This document shows positions 36,032-45,995 of a DNA stretch of 64,000 bases, piece after piece; positions within the stretch are counted from its first letter, which is position 1, and each line of letters begins with the position of its first letter. The notes beneath the pieces were generated by a model. That model had not been told where the DNA came from. It did not search any database and saw only the letters and a list, made by a program, of their open reading frames with translations. The position numbers and the translations under genes are program-made. Source of the DNA: Thermogutta sp039793925 (GTDB taxonomy: Bacteria > Planctomycetota > Planctomycetia > Pirellulales > Thermoguttaceae); assembly GCF_039793925.1 (NCBI RefSeq), contig NZ_JBAMME010000289.1, positions 1 through 64,000 of the forward strand, in the 5' to 3' direction.

Positions 36032-38514
36032 GAGTGGGCCTCCCCGTGACTGGAACCGCGGGCCAGCAGGCCCATTTCCGAAATCAGCCCAAGTGCTGCC
36101 GCCAGTATGAACCACGGCCACCACTCGCGGGAGCGACCTGCCACGGCATCGTTACCACCTCCGTTCACCAGAATGTGCGATCCACGCAATTGTGACGATA
36201 TTTCTTCGGCTCGCAGATAATCGGGGACAGATTCTTCCGCCGGTCCTGCTACCGCCAGGGGTATATTCTCCATGGGTCGTCCCAGAACAGGAGAAGTGAC
36301 CTGGCGATCGCGTTGTCCCCCATTGATGGCAGAGCTCACCCGGAAGCCCTCTGAATTCTCGGAAGCAGCTCCCCCGGCCGATCCCTGGTAGCAAACCAGG
36401 TGGTACAATCCCCGGTGAGGAAATCCTCGAATAACGATGCCGTAGCGACGGGCTTCGAGTGCCTCGGGAAAGAGGGGTCTCACTTCTCCGTCGGGGCCGA
36501 CAAGCTGCCAGGATTCTCCCGTCGGGTCATCAACCGCAAGCCGGAACACATCAGAGGTGGCCAAATTCCGGCGGGGGCAGGTACTATCCACAAGCCTGCG
36601 GAGTAAGCGATCGTACACCACCACCGCGTAGGAGGCACACATGGTGTTCCAATCGCGAAACAGCCCGCTGGTAATGAAAACGGTTCGGCCCTCTCCTAAC
36701 TGGCGCTCCACCATGAAAGGTAGCCCGTTTGTGTAACGCGCCAACACTTTTACTTCCTGTGGAGAAGAGTCTTGCCCGGCAGAAGTTGAATCGGAGGCTT
36801 GCACCCCGGGGTTTTCCCCGGTTTTTTCTGGCACAATCTTTTCCCGTTGCAAGTCCCATTGCCAGATCAACCAGCTTCGTTCGCTGCTGGCGGACGTTTG
36901 GGCAAGGGATTTGGTTTGCGCAGTCACCTTTGGGGCTGGCTTCTGGGAAGAGGAACTCCTTTGCACCGATGATTGGGCAACATCCACCTCCACGGCTTGG
37001 AAGAAGAACACCGGCTGGTAAAATCGTGCTAATTCCGTCTCATCGAATTCCTCGATCCGAAAGCAGGGATCCTGAAGGCTGCCCACGTCGAGCTGAAACG
37101 GCACCAATCGGGTAACACCGGGCAGGGGGAGCCGACCGTAGAAACCGGGTAGCAAACGCCCGGGCAAAATCTCGTATGGCGGAACACAGGCGCGCGACCA
37201 CGCAACGGGATCGAATTCCCCGCCCGCCGCCACCACCAGATTGCCCCCCTGGCGGACGAATTCTGCTAAAAGGTCCAACCGAGGAGTTGGATCACGCACG
37301 CCCGCTACAACGAGTACCCGGGTGTTACCAAGTCGGGAAGGAGATAACTCGTCCAGAGTGGCGGCCTGGCCGACCAGTCCAAACTTGGCTTCTTCGAAGG
37401 ACGTTGCCAGGAGCTTTCGAAGAAAGAAGGTTTCTCCATACCGGCCGCCAGCGGGGTCTTCGTTCCGGCCGTACTGATCGACAAAAAGGATCGGAGAGGT
37501 CTTGAAAACAGGCAAAAGGATGGTAGCTGAGTTATCGTCCTCCAGAGGATCAGGGGGCAAACTGACCTGGACGTCAAGCCAGCTCAGCTCCGTCTGCTGA
37601 GGCAGGACAGACAAAGAATACGGCGGGAATTCGACCTCCCGCTCCTGCCCCGGCTGAAGATCGACCGGCTGCGTCGCCACGACATTTCCCCGAACAAGCA
37701 GCCGCACAAGGAGGCTCTCGCGCGGCTTGTTTCCCTCATGACGCACCCATGCGCGAACCCGAACCGAGCCGCCCGGCTGGAGATAGCGTTCAGGAATCGA
37801 CACGCGGCTGATCCAGGTGTTTTCGGGGACGTCGGGTTGAATGAGAACAACCTCCGGTGTTACCGGGAGATCTTGAGCCAAACGAGCCAGTGCGGCCATG
37901 TCCGAATGTGACCGTTGAAAATCGCTCAGTATGACGATCCTTTTTTGGCGAGGGTCGGGAAAGCGACGACAGAGATCGGCCACATCCGCCAGGCCCGCAC
38001 GGAGATCGCCGCTGCGATCCAGAGGAAACAGGGCCCTGACCACTTCCGCTGCCTCGTCCGGCGGCCCAAAATCGCAACGCACGACCTCGCTGGGCGCCCG
38101 AACAAGCGGAACCACGGAGACACGGCTTTCCGGCGGCAATTCCTTCAGGATGGCCAGGGCCCGGTCTCGGGCTTCCTCCCACAGGGAACGTCCCAGCACT
38201 TGATAGTTCATGCTGAGGGAGTTGTCCAAAACAAGGAGCAAATGCGTTGCGACGCGCGCCCCGGAGACACCCGCCTGGCCCCAGTGAGGCCGCGCCATTC
38301 CAATTGCAAAAAGAAGTAAACAGGCTACCCGCAAAAGAAGCAGTAACCAATCGCGAAGCTCAATCATCCGGCGACTGCGTCGGGCAGCTTGCAAGAGGAA
38401 TTCCATGGCCGCCCAGTGCACCACCCGGAACCGCCGTCGATGCAACAGGTGAATGAGAACCACACCTGCGGCGGCGACCACGCCACCCAAAATGAACCAT
38501 GGCGCGACAAACAT
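36028..38514 (-). CDS. BatA/vWA membrane protein, first gene of the MoxR cluster
   Basis: An 828-residue protein. The N-terminus (FVAPWFILGGVVAAAGVVLIHLLHRRR, then ELRDWLLLLLRVACLLLFAIGMARP) is the BatA/aerotolerance N-terminal domain with two membrane segments. A vWA domain follows with the intact MIDAS motif DNSLSM near residue 97 and KRIVILSDFQRSH. The middle carries a GATase-like fold (LGNTRVLVVAGVRD, FVRQGGNLVVAAGGEFDP), and a C-terminal membrane segment closes it (WWPWFILAAALGLISEMGLL). BatA proteins in Bacteroides are linked to oxidative-stress tolerance; that role is not shown here. There is no good ribosome binding site before ATG 38514, not rare in planctomycetes. It starts the overlapping gene run. 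Confidence 0.92.
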   Translation of the reverse strand: MFVAPWFILGGVVAAAGVVLIHLLHRRRFRVVHWAAMEFLLQAARRSRRMIELRDWLLLLLRVACLLLFAIGMARPHWGQAGVSGARVATHLLLVLDNSLSMNYQVLGRSLWEEARDRALAILKELPPESRVSVVPLVRAPSEVVRCDFGPPDEAAEVVRALFPLDRSGDLRAGLADVADLCRRFPDPRQKRIVILSDFQRSHSDMAALARLAQDLPVTPEVVLIQPDVPENTWISRVSIPERYLQPGGSVRVRAWVRHEGNKPRESLLVRLLVRGNVVATQPVDLQPGQEREVEFPPYSLSVLPQQTELSWLDVQVSLPPDPLEDDNSATILLPVFKTSPILFVDQYGRNEDPAGGRYGETFFLRKLLATSFEEAKFGLVGQAATLDELSPSRLGNTRVLVVAGVRDPTPRLDLLAEFVRQGGNLVVAAGGEFDPVAWSRACVPPYEILPGRLLPGFYGRLPLPGVTRLVPFQLDVGSLQDPCFRIEEFDETELARFYQPVFFFQAVEVDVAQSSVQRSSSSQKPAPKVTAQTKSLAQTSASSERSWLIWQWDLQREKIVPEKTGENPGVQASDSTSAGQDSSPQEVKVLARYTNGLPFMVERQLGEGRTVFITSGLFRDWNTMCASYAVVVYDRLLRRLVDSTCPRRNLATSDVFRLAVDDPTGESWQLVGPDGEVRPLFPEALEARRYGIVIRGFPHRGLYHLVCYQGSAGGAASENSEGFRVSSAINGGQRDRQVTSPVLGRPMENIPLAVAGPAEESVPDYLRAEEISSQLRGSHILVNGGGNDAVAGRSREWWPWFILAAALGLISEMGLLARGSSHGEAHS

Positions 38515-38710
38515 GGGAGAAATGCGGAAGTTTTCTCAGGGCTGGCTTCCCATTCGCAAAATCCCGCAGGCAAGGCAGTTTTTTTCGCGAATAGGAAAGA
38601 AGCAGTTCTCTCTGTTCCGTTTAACACACACCCCTTGCTTTTGTGTACTGTAATCGAACACTCGGAAGGATACAACTTGCCCGGTGGCTCCCATAAGTGG
38701 GAAGATTCAG
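38515..38710. other. Short intergenic region before the MoxR cluster
   Basis: About 200 bases upstream of the BatA-like gene. The minus strand has a weak pair, TTGTAT (38670-38675) and TACAGT (38647-38652), with 17-base spacing. That is a possible but poor promoter. No terminator-like hairpin is seen after the cyclase-like gene, so read-through from upstream is possible. Confidence 0.3.
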
Positions 38711-39952
38711 TCATGGACTGCCAGACCGGTTGAACGAGGCAGTTGATCCGAACTGGCGCTGTAAACTTTCGATTCTTCCCTCCTGGAGAATGGGCAAATA
38801 ACGGTTGGGAATGGCCAACACGAAACAACACACCGCCGTCATATACAGATCGCCAGGCTTGCCGCCGACATGGCCCTGAGCTGTCCACATGCCATCCCGG
38901 GCCGGATTGCCGGGATCCCGAACCTGACTGGCAACCACCCCATCTCGCAGCAACGGGTAGCACTCGCGCCACGGTTCCCCACCCACCTGGTAAAGTGCCT
39001 GCGACACATAGTAGAGGGTGTACGGGTCGAACGGAGCGCGGCGCTCCCGGCGCGGCCTATCGTTCCGCGTGGCATCCAGGATCGCGTTGCGGATAACCTC
39101 CAGATTTTTTTCAATCCGCCAGTCGTCGTACTGTCCAAATTCCTGAAGGCAGACAATTCCAGCGGCAGCCATCGCCACCGTAGCATTCCCACCTCCTTTG
39201 CTGTAGGTGAATTGACCGGGATGCCGTTTTTGTTCTTCTTCATCGGCGTCGCGAGGGCAGTTCCGCGGCGTGTAATGCTCGCGGACGCAGCGAATGGCTG
39301 CCTGCACAACTTGGGGCGACACTTCAAACCCGCTGTCCACCGCACTGCGCAGAGCAAGGGCCTGCATGACCACCAGACTCAAATCGTGACCCTGCGGCTG
39401 CCGCTTGGCAATGTAGTCCCAACCTCCGTCTCCACACTGGGTTTCTTGGATCACCACCAGCGCCTTTTCCAGGAGCTCGCCAAGTCGCGGATCCTGGACC
39501 ATCCCGTAGGCCTGTCCCAAAACGAACGTCGACAAGCCGTGGTTGTACATACCCCGCCGCGGCTCCGCTATGTTGAGCAGTCCCGAAGATTGGGCGTTGC
39601 GAATCACGTATTCCAGTGCCCGCTTGACGGTATCTCCATACGGCCCTCGCCCGGGCAAATGACCAGCGGCCAGAAAAGCAAGTGCCCCCGTGCTCACCAG
39701 CCCCAGATCGTTGGAATCCCAATTCCCTTCCGGGCCTTGATTACGCGCTAACCAGGCCAATCCCCGTTCCAGGGCTTCTTCGCTTTGGGGCGTGATTTCC
39801 CAATCTCCCTGAGCAAGCGCTTTCCGAGCACTGCCCAACCACATTACCGCAAGAAGGAGGTACATCCATTTCGCAGCTTTTCTCCATCCTGCGGCAGGGC
39901 AAAAACTTTTTTTGGAACCGATCGACTCTGGGTTGCAAAAATTTCGCGGCAT
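38711..39952 (-). CDS. Secreted prenyltransferase/squalene-cyclase-like repeat protein
   Basis: A 413-residue protein with a signal peptide (WMYLLLAVMWLGSARKALAQ) and repeats of the alpha/alpha-barrel type seen in terpene cyclases and prenyltransferases: GLAWLARNQGPEGNWDS, the middle ETQCGDGGWDYIAK, then alternating helices to ALYQVGGEPWRECYP. I see no DXDD or DDXD(D/E) catalytic motif, and export argues against terpene chemistry, so it is probably a binding or scaffold protein sharing the fold. ATG 39952 has GGAGG 8 bases upstream and lies 4 bases after the previous stop, so the two genes are likely co-translated. The MoxR cluster begins about 200 bases further on. Confidence 0.87.
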   Translation of the reverse strand: MPRNFCNPESIGSKKSFCPAAGWRKAAKWMYLLLAVMWLGSARKALAQGDWEITPQSEEALERGLAWLARNQGPEGNWDSNDLGLVSTGALAFLAAGHLPGRGPYGDTVKRALEYVIRNAQSSGLLNIAEPRRGMYNHGLSTFVLGQAYGMVQDPRLGELLEKALVVIQETQCGDGGWDYIAKRQPQGHDLSLVVMQALALRSAVDSGFEVSPQVVQAAIRCVREHYTPRNCPRDADEEEQKRHPGQFTYSKGGGNATVAMAAAGIVCLQEFGQYDDWRIEKNLEVIRNAILDATRNDRPRRERRAPFDPYTLYYVSQALYQVGGEPWRECYPLLRDGVVASQVRDPGNPARDGMWTAQGHVGGKPGDLYMTAVCCFVLAIPNRYLPILQEGRIESLQRQFGSTASFNRSGSP

Positions 39953-39956
39953 CCTC

Positions 39957-42900
39957 CTATCCTCCACCGGAGACAGCCCCAATTTGATACCCCATTCTTT
40001 TCGTTAGACTCCCAGGATGACCTGTGAACAGGAGAAGATCGGTATCCCATAGCACGAGTGGGCCGATCCAAGAAGTTTTCTTCTCGGGCAATGGACACTC
40101 CGCGTACCTCACACACCGACCATCTGCGACGTTGTAAAAAGTCATCTGCAGCACAGCCTGCCTTTCCTGGGGATCCTTTTGCACCTGAAGGGCCACCAGG
40201 GTATCGGGATTGTGCACTCGAAGCCACACTTCCACGCTGGGATGTTCGATGTCTACTACCCATCGTCCCGAGGCTGCCTCGAGAATGACGAGGCCAATTT
40301 CCGTCCGGACGTAGAGCCTTCCGCTGCGCTCCCCCAAAACTCCGATCAGGCGGCCCATCGGGCGACACCATTTGAGCGTTCCGTCAGAGAGCGCAACAGC
40401 GCACAGGCACCAGCTTCCCCGGCTTGTCACAATTACCGTGTCACCACAAACGAGCGGGGGAAGATTATCCTGGGCGTACCACGGTTGCGAAGGCCACCAG
40501 TTGTCGGAAGGCGGAGCCACCCACGGCAGCGTCCGCAACCACGCCACCTGACCAGTCACATCTCCTGCAAAGACGACCCCTCGGACTTGCCCCACAAATT
40601 GGGGACCAAGCGTTGTCACCTGACAATCAATCGGCTGGTCGATCGTATTTCGCAGGCTAAACAATTTCGTCAATTCGCGGAGGCGTCCTCGTTCTGGATC
40701 CACGCACGCCAGACCAAGCTCGATCCGCTCGCTTTCCGTCTCGGAGGCCACAACGGCGAATAAATCGGTTCCCACCAACCAGGGATCGGAGACAACGTCA
40801 CCTCCGGGACGGCAGTTCCAAACCACATGCCCGTCGATCAGATCGAGGCACACAAGCTCCGTCCCGCGCTGTTCCAATCGGCGGGCAATCATCCGGCCTT
40901 CATAGATGACCGGTTTCATACGCACCATTGCCAGTGCCCGCTGATCGCCCTGAATCGTCGATTGCTGCCCCCACAAGAGTGTCCCATCTTTAGAATAGGC
41001 GCGGATATCCGACTGCGCATGCACGAGAAGGAGGTCTTCCAGCGGCGTAAAACTCACCTGGGCGCCCAGCAAGTCTATTTCTCGATCTGGAAAAGACGAG
41101 GGCCGTCGCAAGCCCGGTGCTTCTACCAACACTCCCGGGCGAACCTCCAGGTCACCCATTTCCAAACTGGCCACCGAGGTGGTGAAAATCCATTGTTCGC
41201 TGCGGGGTTCTGATTGGGCCAGCGAGTCCACTTCGCCGAAGACAGGGACAAGTGATGTGATCAGCTTCAGCCGATGGTGCACTTCCTGTTGAATTGCCGC
41301 GTCGGGCACCGATCGGGCACGCTGGTAGTACGCGAAGGCCTCGGCCATCCGTCCCAATACCAGGTGCCGGTCGCCCAGCCAGATCGCTGCCCTGGCCGCC
41401 ACAGTGGTCCCCGGTACTCGCATGGACAGGTTTTCCGCAAGATCCTCCCGGCCGCTGTTTTTTGCCTGCTCGAGTTGAATCTGTCCGACGGTAGCCGCCA
41501 ATCCTGCAAGCGACCGAGAAAACCCCGAGACACGTGCCGCGAGCCTTTCCAGATAGAGCGGGAAACTACACCAGAGGTCGCTGTCATCCAAAGCTCGGAA
41601 GAAACCCTCCATTTCACCACGGCTTGCCTGAAGGATTCGCTGGGCCACCCCTGTCGCGTCCCCGTGATCCAGCATCGCGCTTAACTCCTGCACCAGGTTG
41701 TAAGCTGGCTTGCTGATATCTACCTGAAGCGGTTCCATTGCACGGGCGAAATTGTCCTGAAGAATTGCCGCAACCGCCGCGCCCCCGGTCTGGCCTCTTT
41801 GCAGCGCAACAACCCCCAGATACCGAAGCGACTCGGAGACCGCGTCGCTGCCAGGGGCGGCTGCCCACTGCACGATGTGGCCCAGACGTGCCAGATGCTT
41901 CGCATCATGGATAGCCAGCGCTGCGAACAACTCCTGTCGGAACACAGGCTCGGAAAAAGCAGGCAAGCGCCATTCTGCCCAATAGGGGCACCGCAAGAAC
42001 CAATCACACAGCAGCGAAAACGCGGGATACTCATTCCGCCTGAGCTCGTTCCACATCATCCGGGCCATTCGGTTGGGAAGCCGTTCGTAAATCCCCCAAT
42101 CGCGTGGCGAGACGAGTTGTGCCAGGTACGTACTCACGGCAAGCTTCTCGCCGACTGGCAAGTTAGATTCTGCGGTAACGTCCCAGAGCATCTCCAGAAC
42201 ACGCTGAGCAAAATAACTGGGCGGATTTTGCTGAAGTGTCCTCACACAGCAGGCCGTCACCCACCGTGACAAGTCCGCATCGGGACAGCTTCGGAACACG
42301 GTTTCGCACCACCGTGTCCAGTCCGTTTCCTGATACACTTCTTCCGGAACCTGCGCGAAAAGCTCTGCATCGCACCACACATTAGGATCAAGCAGCGGCC
42401 GCAAAGAAACCGATTCCAATTGGATCCGGCGACTTTGACCCCGCGTCAAAAACAACCCACACCAGGCTACTTGACGGTCGCAGTTTTCCGCGGTTGGTGC
42501 CGCAAGCGACCAATGCGTGCCATCGGGACTGACCCACCATTTGACACCACCTGCCGCGATGGTCAACCTGAACCATTGCGACTCACCTACCAAGGGAACA
42601 ACCTGATTATCGTCAGCCCCTCGCTCCCAACTGTCATCCTGGGCGGAGTGGAACCCGAAAATCAGTTCCGAGCGGCCCGACCTTTTGAAAAATCCTAACC
42701 CGGCGATGGGTCGGCGCTCTTGATCCGCCACGAAAAACCCGGTGCCGGGCGTCACGTGATGGAATCTGAGCACAATCTCTAAAGCCCCAGATGGCGGCAC
42801 CGAAAACCCCGCGTACGCACGCTCTTTCACGTCTTCCCCGGCGAATTCAACACGACCTTGCTCGTCCATATTGAGTTCCAACCCTGGAAAACTTTTCCAG

Positions 42901-43760
42901 GTGGACCAGCCAAAACTTGCCGCAGGGAGCACTGCCGGAGAAGAAACTGGGGGGAAAGGTTGCTGAGGCCCACGCACCTGGAACAATGCTGGGGTATCAT
43001 CAGACGGGATGGGTAAGCCGGAGAGCCAGCACAGCTCGCGCAGCCGGGTTCTTCCGACCATCCAGAGCTCCTTCGGTGGGGCGGGAAGAGGTACAGTCAG
43101 CAACCGGAGACCCCCGCGGGTTAGGATCAATTCCTTCCCATTCCAGAAGAGCATCACACTCCCCACTCCACTTCGCCGATAACGTCCCTGATCCGTCCCC
43201 AGCAGTGCCAGCCGCTGCGGTCGCGCGGGGTTTCGTGGAAAATCTTCTGCCACTGCATACGCCGCCCACGCCTGATAGAAATTCGGATGATAGCGAAGCT
43301 CGATCACACGGTTGCCAGACACCACGAAAAACGAGAGATTTTCCGGGCGAACGAGACCAACCTTGAGACACTGGCCCTGATCAAAATGCGGCGTGATTCG
43401 AAAAACACCCTCGACGAACCGCACAGGCCATGGTCCCTCCCTGGTCTGGTCTATGCGGTAGGATTGCCCGGGGACTTGCTCCAGGATTGAGCGGAGACTG
43501 CTTTCTGTGACCACCTCATCGTTTTGCCAGGCCTCTTTGAACCACCGCGGGTCATACGGGGGCCATGTGTGACCGTTTTCGCCTTCGGAGTGGAGGACAT
43601 CCCCGCCGGCGGGACTGCCGAGGCTCCGCTCTTTGGCCCATGTGAAATGCGTTGGCAGTCCATTCGCCAAAATACATAACACCAGGACAATAAAACCGGC
43701 GTGGCAGACGTTTCGGTTGATCCATTCTTTCCGGCCGGTTAATCCACCTTTGAGCTGCAT
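39957..43760 (-). CDS. Large secreted protein with C-terminal PQQ-like propeller
   Basis: A protein of about 1267 residues if started at ATG 43760, which places a signal peptide (FIVLVLCILANGLPTHFTWA) near the N-terminus; the frame is open to 43907 with other possible starts. Residues about 330-480 look like a concanavalin/LamG-type or DUF1080-like sandwich (GTGFFVADQERRPIAGLGFF, WFRLTIAAGGVKWWVSPDG). A helical tetratricopeptide-like part follows. From about 960 a beta-propeller with PQQ-type blades is seen: YSKDGTLLWGQQ, LDLIDGHVVWNCRPGGD, DVTGQVAWLRTLPW, VALSDGTLKWCRPM and ILEAASGRWVVDI. Probably a protein-interaction or substrate-binding platform; no enzyme motif for a quinoprotein dehydrogenase is evident. 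It is coupled to the cyclase-like gene. Confidence 0.85.
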   Translation of the reverse strand: MQLKGGLTGRKEWINRNVCHAGFIVLVLCILANGLPTHFTWAKERSLGSPAGGDVLHSEGENGHTWPPYDPRWFKEAWQNDEVVTESSLRSILEQVPGQSYRIDQTREGPWPVRFVEGVFRITPHFDQGQCLKVGLVRPENLSFFVVSGNRVIELRYHPNFYQAWAAYAVAEDFPRNPARPQRLALLGTDQGRYRRSGVGSVMLFWNGKELILTRGGLRLLTVPLPAPPKELWMVGRTRLRELCWLSGLPIPSDDTPALFQVRGPQQPFPPVSSPAVLPAASFGWSTWKSFPGLELNMDEQGRVEFAGEDVKERAYAGFSVPPSGALEIVLRFHHVTPGTGFFVADQERRPIAGLGFFKRSGRSELIFGFHSAQDDSWERGADDNQVVPLVGESQWFRLTIAAGGVKWWVSPDGTHWSLAAPTAENCDRQVAWCGLFLTRGQSRRIQLESVSLRPLLDPNVWCDAELFAQVPEEVYQETDWTRWCETVFRSCPDADLSRWVTACCVRTLQQNPPSYFAQRVLEMLWDVTAESNLPVGEKLAVSTYLAQLVSPRDWGIYERLPNRMARMMWNELRRNEYPAFSLLCDWFLRCPYWAEWRLPAFSEPVFRQELFAALAIHDAKHLARLGHIVQWAAAPGSDAVSESLRYLGVVALQRGQTGGAAVAAILQDNFARAMEPLQVDISKPAYNLVQELSAMLDHGDATGVAQRILQASRGEMEGFFRALDDSDLWCSFPLYLERLAARVSGFSRSLAGLAATVGQIQLEQAKNSGREDLAENLSMRVPGTTVAARAAIWLGDRHLVLGRMAEAFAYYQRARSVPDAAIQQEVHHRLKLITSLVPVFGEVDSLAQSEPRSEQWIFTTSVASLEMGDLEVRPGVLVEAPGLRRPSSFPDREIDLLGAQVSFTPLEDLLLVHAQSDIRAYSKDGTLLWGQQSTIQGDQRALAMVRMKPVIYEGRMIARRLEQRGTELVCLDLIDGHVVWNCRPGGDVVSDPWLVGTDLFAVVASETESERIELGLACVDPERGRLRELTKLFSLRNTIDQPIDCQVTTLGPQFVGQVRGVVFAGDVTGQVAWLRTLPWVAPPSDNWWPSQPWYAQDNLPPLVCGDTVIVTSRGSWCLCAVALSDGTLKWCRPMGRLIGVLGERSGRLYVRTEIGLVILEAASGRWVVDIEHPSVEVWLRVHNPDTLVALQVQKDPQERQAVLQMTFYNVADGRCVRYAECPLPEKKTSWIGPLVLWDTDLLLFTGHPGSLTKRMGYQIGAVSGGG

Positions 43761-44031
43761 CGGCTCCAGCTCTGGAAAACGGTTCCAAAATAGAAACGGC
43801 GATCTGCGTGGAGCGTTGGTTAAAAGCCCGACTGCAAAATCGCTCATTAGATCCACGTGCGATCGCTGGGCATCATCTCGTTGATTACGAGCCGTCATGC
43901 ACATCACCGGTTTTTGCCTTCCCGATGGAAGGAAAGCGGAAGGTTATTCCTGTTAGGGAAGCTCACGCCCAGGTGGGGTTGCCCATTCCTGCGATGTGGC
44001 TGATTGTCCATCCAGCTCTCATTCTAGGGGC

Positions 44032-45570
44032 TCAGTAGCTGATCCACCCGGCGGATTCCAACCACTGGTAAAGCCAGGGATGCGTCCAGGGATTCCAGGT
44101 GGGATAGGCTGCCGACATTGCTGATGCAGCAGCCAGAAACAGCGCCAACCCACGTCCCCATTTTGTGGAGGCAAGCCGCTCCAGGGCAGGAACCATACCA
44201 TAAAACCAAAGCGGGATCAGCCACAGGGCCCAGCGGAAACAGCACGTCATCCCACCGTAACTTCGATCCGCCTGAGGACGAAGAATATAAAAGGCGATGC
44301 ATATCACGGAAACCACCACGATAGCCAGCAGAACAAGCCTTTCCTCCGGTCGGTGCCACGATCGCAATCCCCACCAGCACCCTGCGAGCGTCAACAGCCA
44401 CAGCGGCGTGAGCGAGAAAATCCCGTGATGCCCGACGAGCACATGGAACGCATACACCCACGGGGATTCTTCTCCCTTATCAATGCCCACCGGATTGCGC
44501 CAGTAGCTGTCGATTTTTCGTCCGCGGACTTCATATTCATAGTCATACCAGTTCTCGCCTGGTCCGCCCGATCGATGTGCATACGGGGGTGAGATCGTCC
44601 CGTGCGCCAGCCAATTCGTGTAGAAGAAAGCGGCAAACACGGCGGCACTGCCAATCAGATACCATATCAGCACTGGTTTGCACACGAATCGCACGAGGAT
44701 AAGCAAAAGTAACAACCACAGAACAAGCGACGGCAGCTCGAACGTCACACCCAGGGCCATGACAACTCCCAGCAGCGCAAAAAGCCACCACCGACGATGA
44801 CCATCCGACACAATTCTCGCGGTCAGCTCCATAGCCACGGCAGCGCACACAGCACCGGGCAGGTGGTTATTGAGTGTGTTGACAAACGTCGTAAGAAACG
44901 TAGCAAAACACGCACTTCCTATCACAAAGAGCTGAATCCATGGGTTGGCGGTCATCCGCTCCACAAGGCGCTGAATACTCCAGAAGTAAATGAGCATGGG
45001 AAGCCAGTTGAACGTGATAAGCACAACCCAGGCCACCTGATAAGGATAGTCCGCAAGGGTCAGGCCAAATCCGTGGTAGAGGACCCAGTATTCCGCGGCC
45101 ACGAGTGTCGCAAACAGAGGGGGCTTACTGGAATAGAGATGCCCGTCGTGCTTCACCATATCGATGGTGTCCCACAATCGTTCCTGAATGACGCGGTCGA
45201 TGGCATAGGGAGCCCCCGGCACCCGCATGTCGGGTTCCACCAAAGCGCGAACTGTACACCATCGGCTACGATCGTTCGCACTCAGAAACGGCCGTCTCAA
45301 AGCGGCGGCCTCTTTGAGGGCACGTTCGATGCGTTCGAGTTCTCTCTCGATCTTTTCCGGACTGATCCCCCGCTGCTGCAATTCGGCACGTCTTTCTTCG
45401 AGTCGGTGGGGAATCTCGTTGAGTCGCTGGCGCTCCAACTGATAGACATCTACGGAGTCCACCGCGACAATGCGCCCCAGCATCACCCCGGCGGCCAGGA
45501 CCATCTGAATGGTGCAGCCGATCCGGACATCGAAGTTACCCGCGGTATTGACCCTATGCTCAACGTTCAT
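44032..45570 (-). CDS. Polytopic membrane protein, GT-C glycosyltransferase-like
   Basis: A 512-residue protein with about ten membrane segments. After the first segment there is an extracytoplasmic helical, charged stretch (residues about 45-95) and then MVKHDGHLYSSKPPLFATLVAAEYWVL. The GH-YSSKPPL pattern resembles the first loop of ArnT/PMT-type GT-C enzymes, which take sugars from polyprenyl-phosphate carriers. The exact family is not certain. GGAGATTCA precedes ATG 45570. Upstream on the same strand are a GT2 polyprenyl-phosphate glycosyltransferase and a flippase-like protein, which fit the donor supply for a GT-C enzyme. Confidence 0.75.
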   Translation of the reverse strand: MNVEHRVNTAGNFDVRIGCTIQMVLAAGVMLGRIVAVDSVDVYQLERQRLNEIPHRLEERRAELQQRGISPEKIERELERIERALKEAAALRRPFLSANDRSRWCTVRALVEPDMRVPGAPYAIDRVIQERLWDTIDMVKHDGHLYSSKPPLFATLVAAEYWVLYHGFGLTLADYPYQVAWVVLITFNWLPMLIYFWSIQRLVERMTANPWIQLFVIGSACFATFLTTFVNTLNNHLPGAVCAAVAMELTARIVSDGHRRWWLFALLGVVMALGVTFELPSLVLWLLLLLILVRFVCKPVLIWYLIGSAAVFAAFFYTNWLAHGTISPPYAHRSGGPGENWYDYEYEVRGRKIDSYWRNPVGIDKGEESPWVYAFHVLVGHHGIFSLTPLWLLTLAGCWWGLRSWHRPEERLVLLAIVVVSVICIAFYILRPQADRSYGGMTCCFRWALWLIPLWFYGMVPALERLASTKWGRGLALFLAAASAMSAAYPTWNPWTHPWLYQWLESAGWISY

Positions 45571-45995
45571 TGAATCTCCGCGAAACAGTGCGATAATCTT
45601 TGGCTATTCGTTTCACTCACCAAGGAAGGCGTCGCCACCACAATTGGCAAGCGCTCGCGTCCGAATGTGCCAGGCGATGACCGGCAGGATCACGGCAATA
45701 CCCCGCTCAGTTTCTACGCAGCCTTCCACGGGGGAGCCAGCACGTTGGCTGTGCAAAAACACCTGCTCCCTTCCACTGTATAGGATAATCCGCATAAGCC
45801 ACCGTTAAAAAGATGCGGGCACTGGAACGACATCTTTCCCGGGTTTGACTCGCCTTTTGTAAGAAGTGCCCAGGACCCATTCGAAAGCCCAGGCAATGTG
45901 GGAAACGGCGATTGGTTACGTCGTTTCACGCCACGTGATGAAATGCGTCGACTCTGCGATCCAAACAGGGCGGCAGGTCTCGTGTGTAAGCGGGT
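45571..45995. other. Intergenic region
   Basis: About 425 bases between the GT2 gene end and the GT-C-like gene start on the same strand. Short frames (60-71 codons) on the minus strand have no family and no convincing ribosome site. It should contain a promoter for the GT-C-like gene; nothing clear is seen. Confidence 0.4.
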
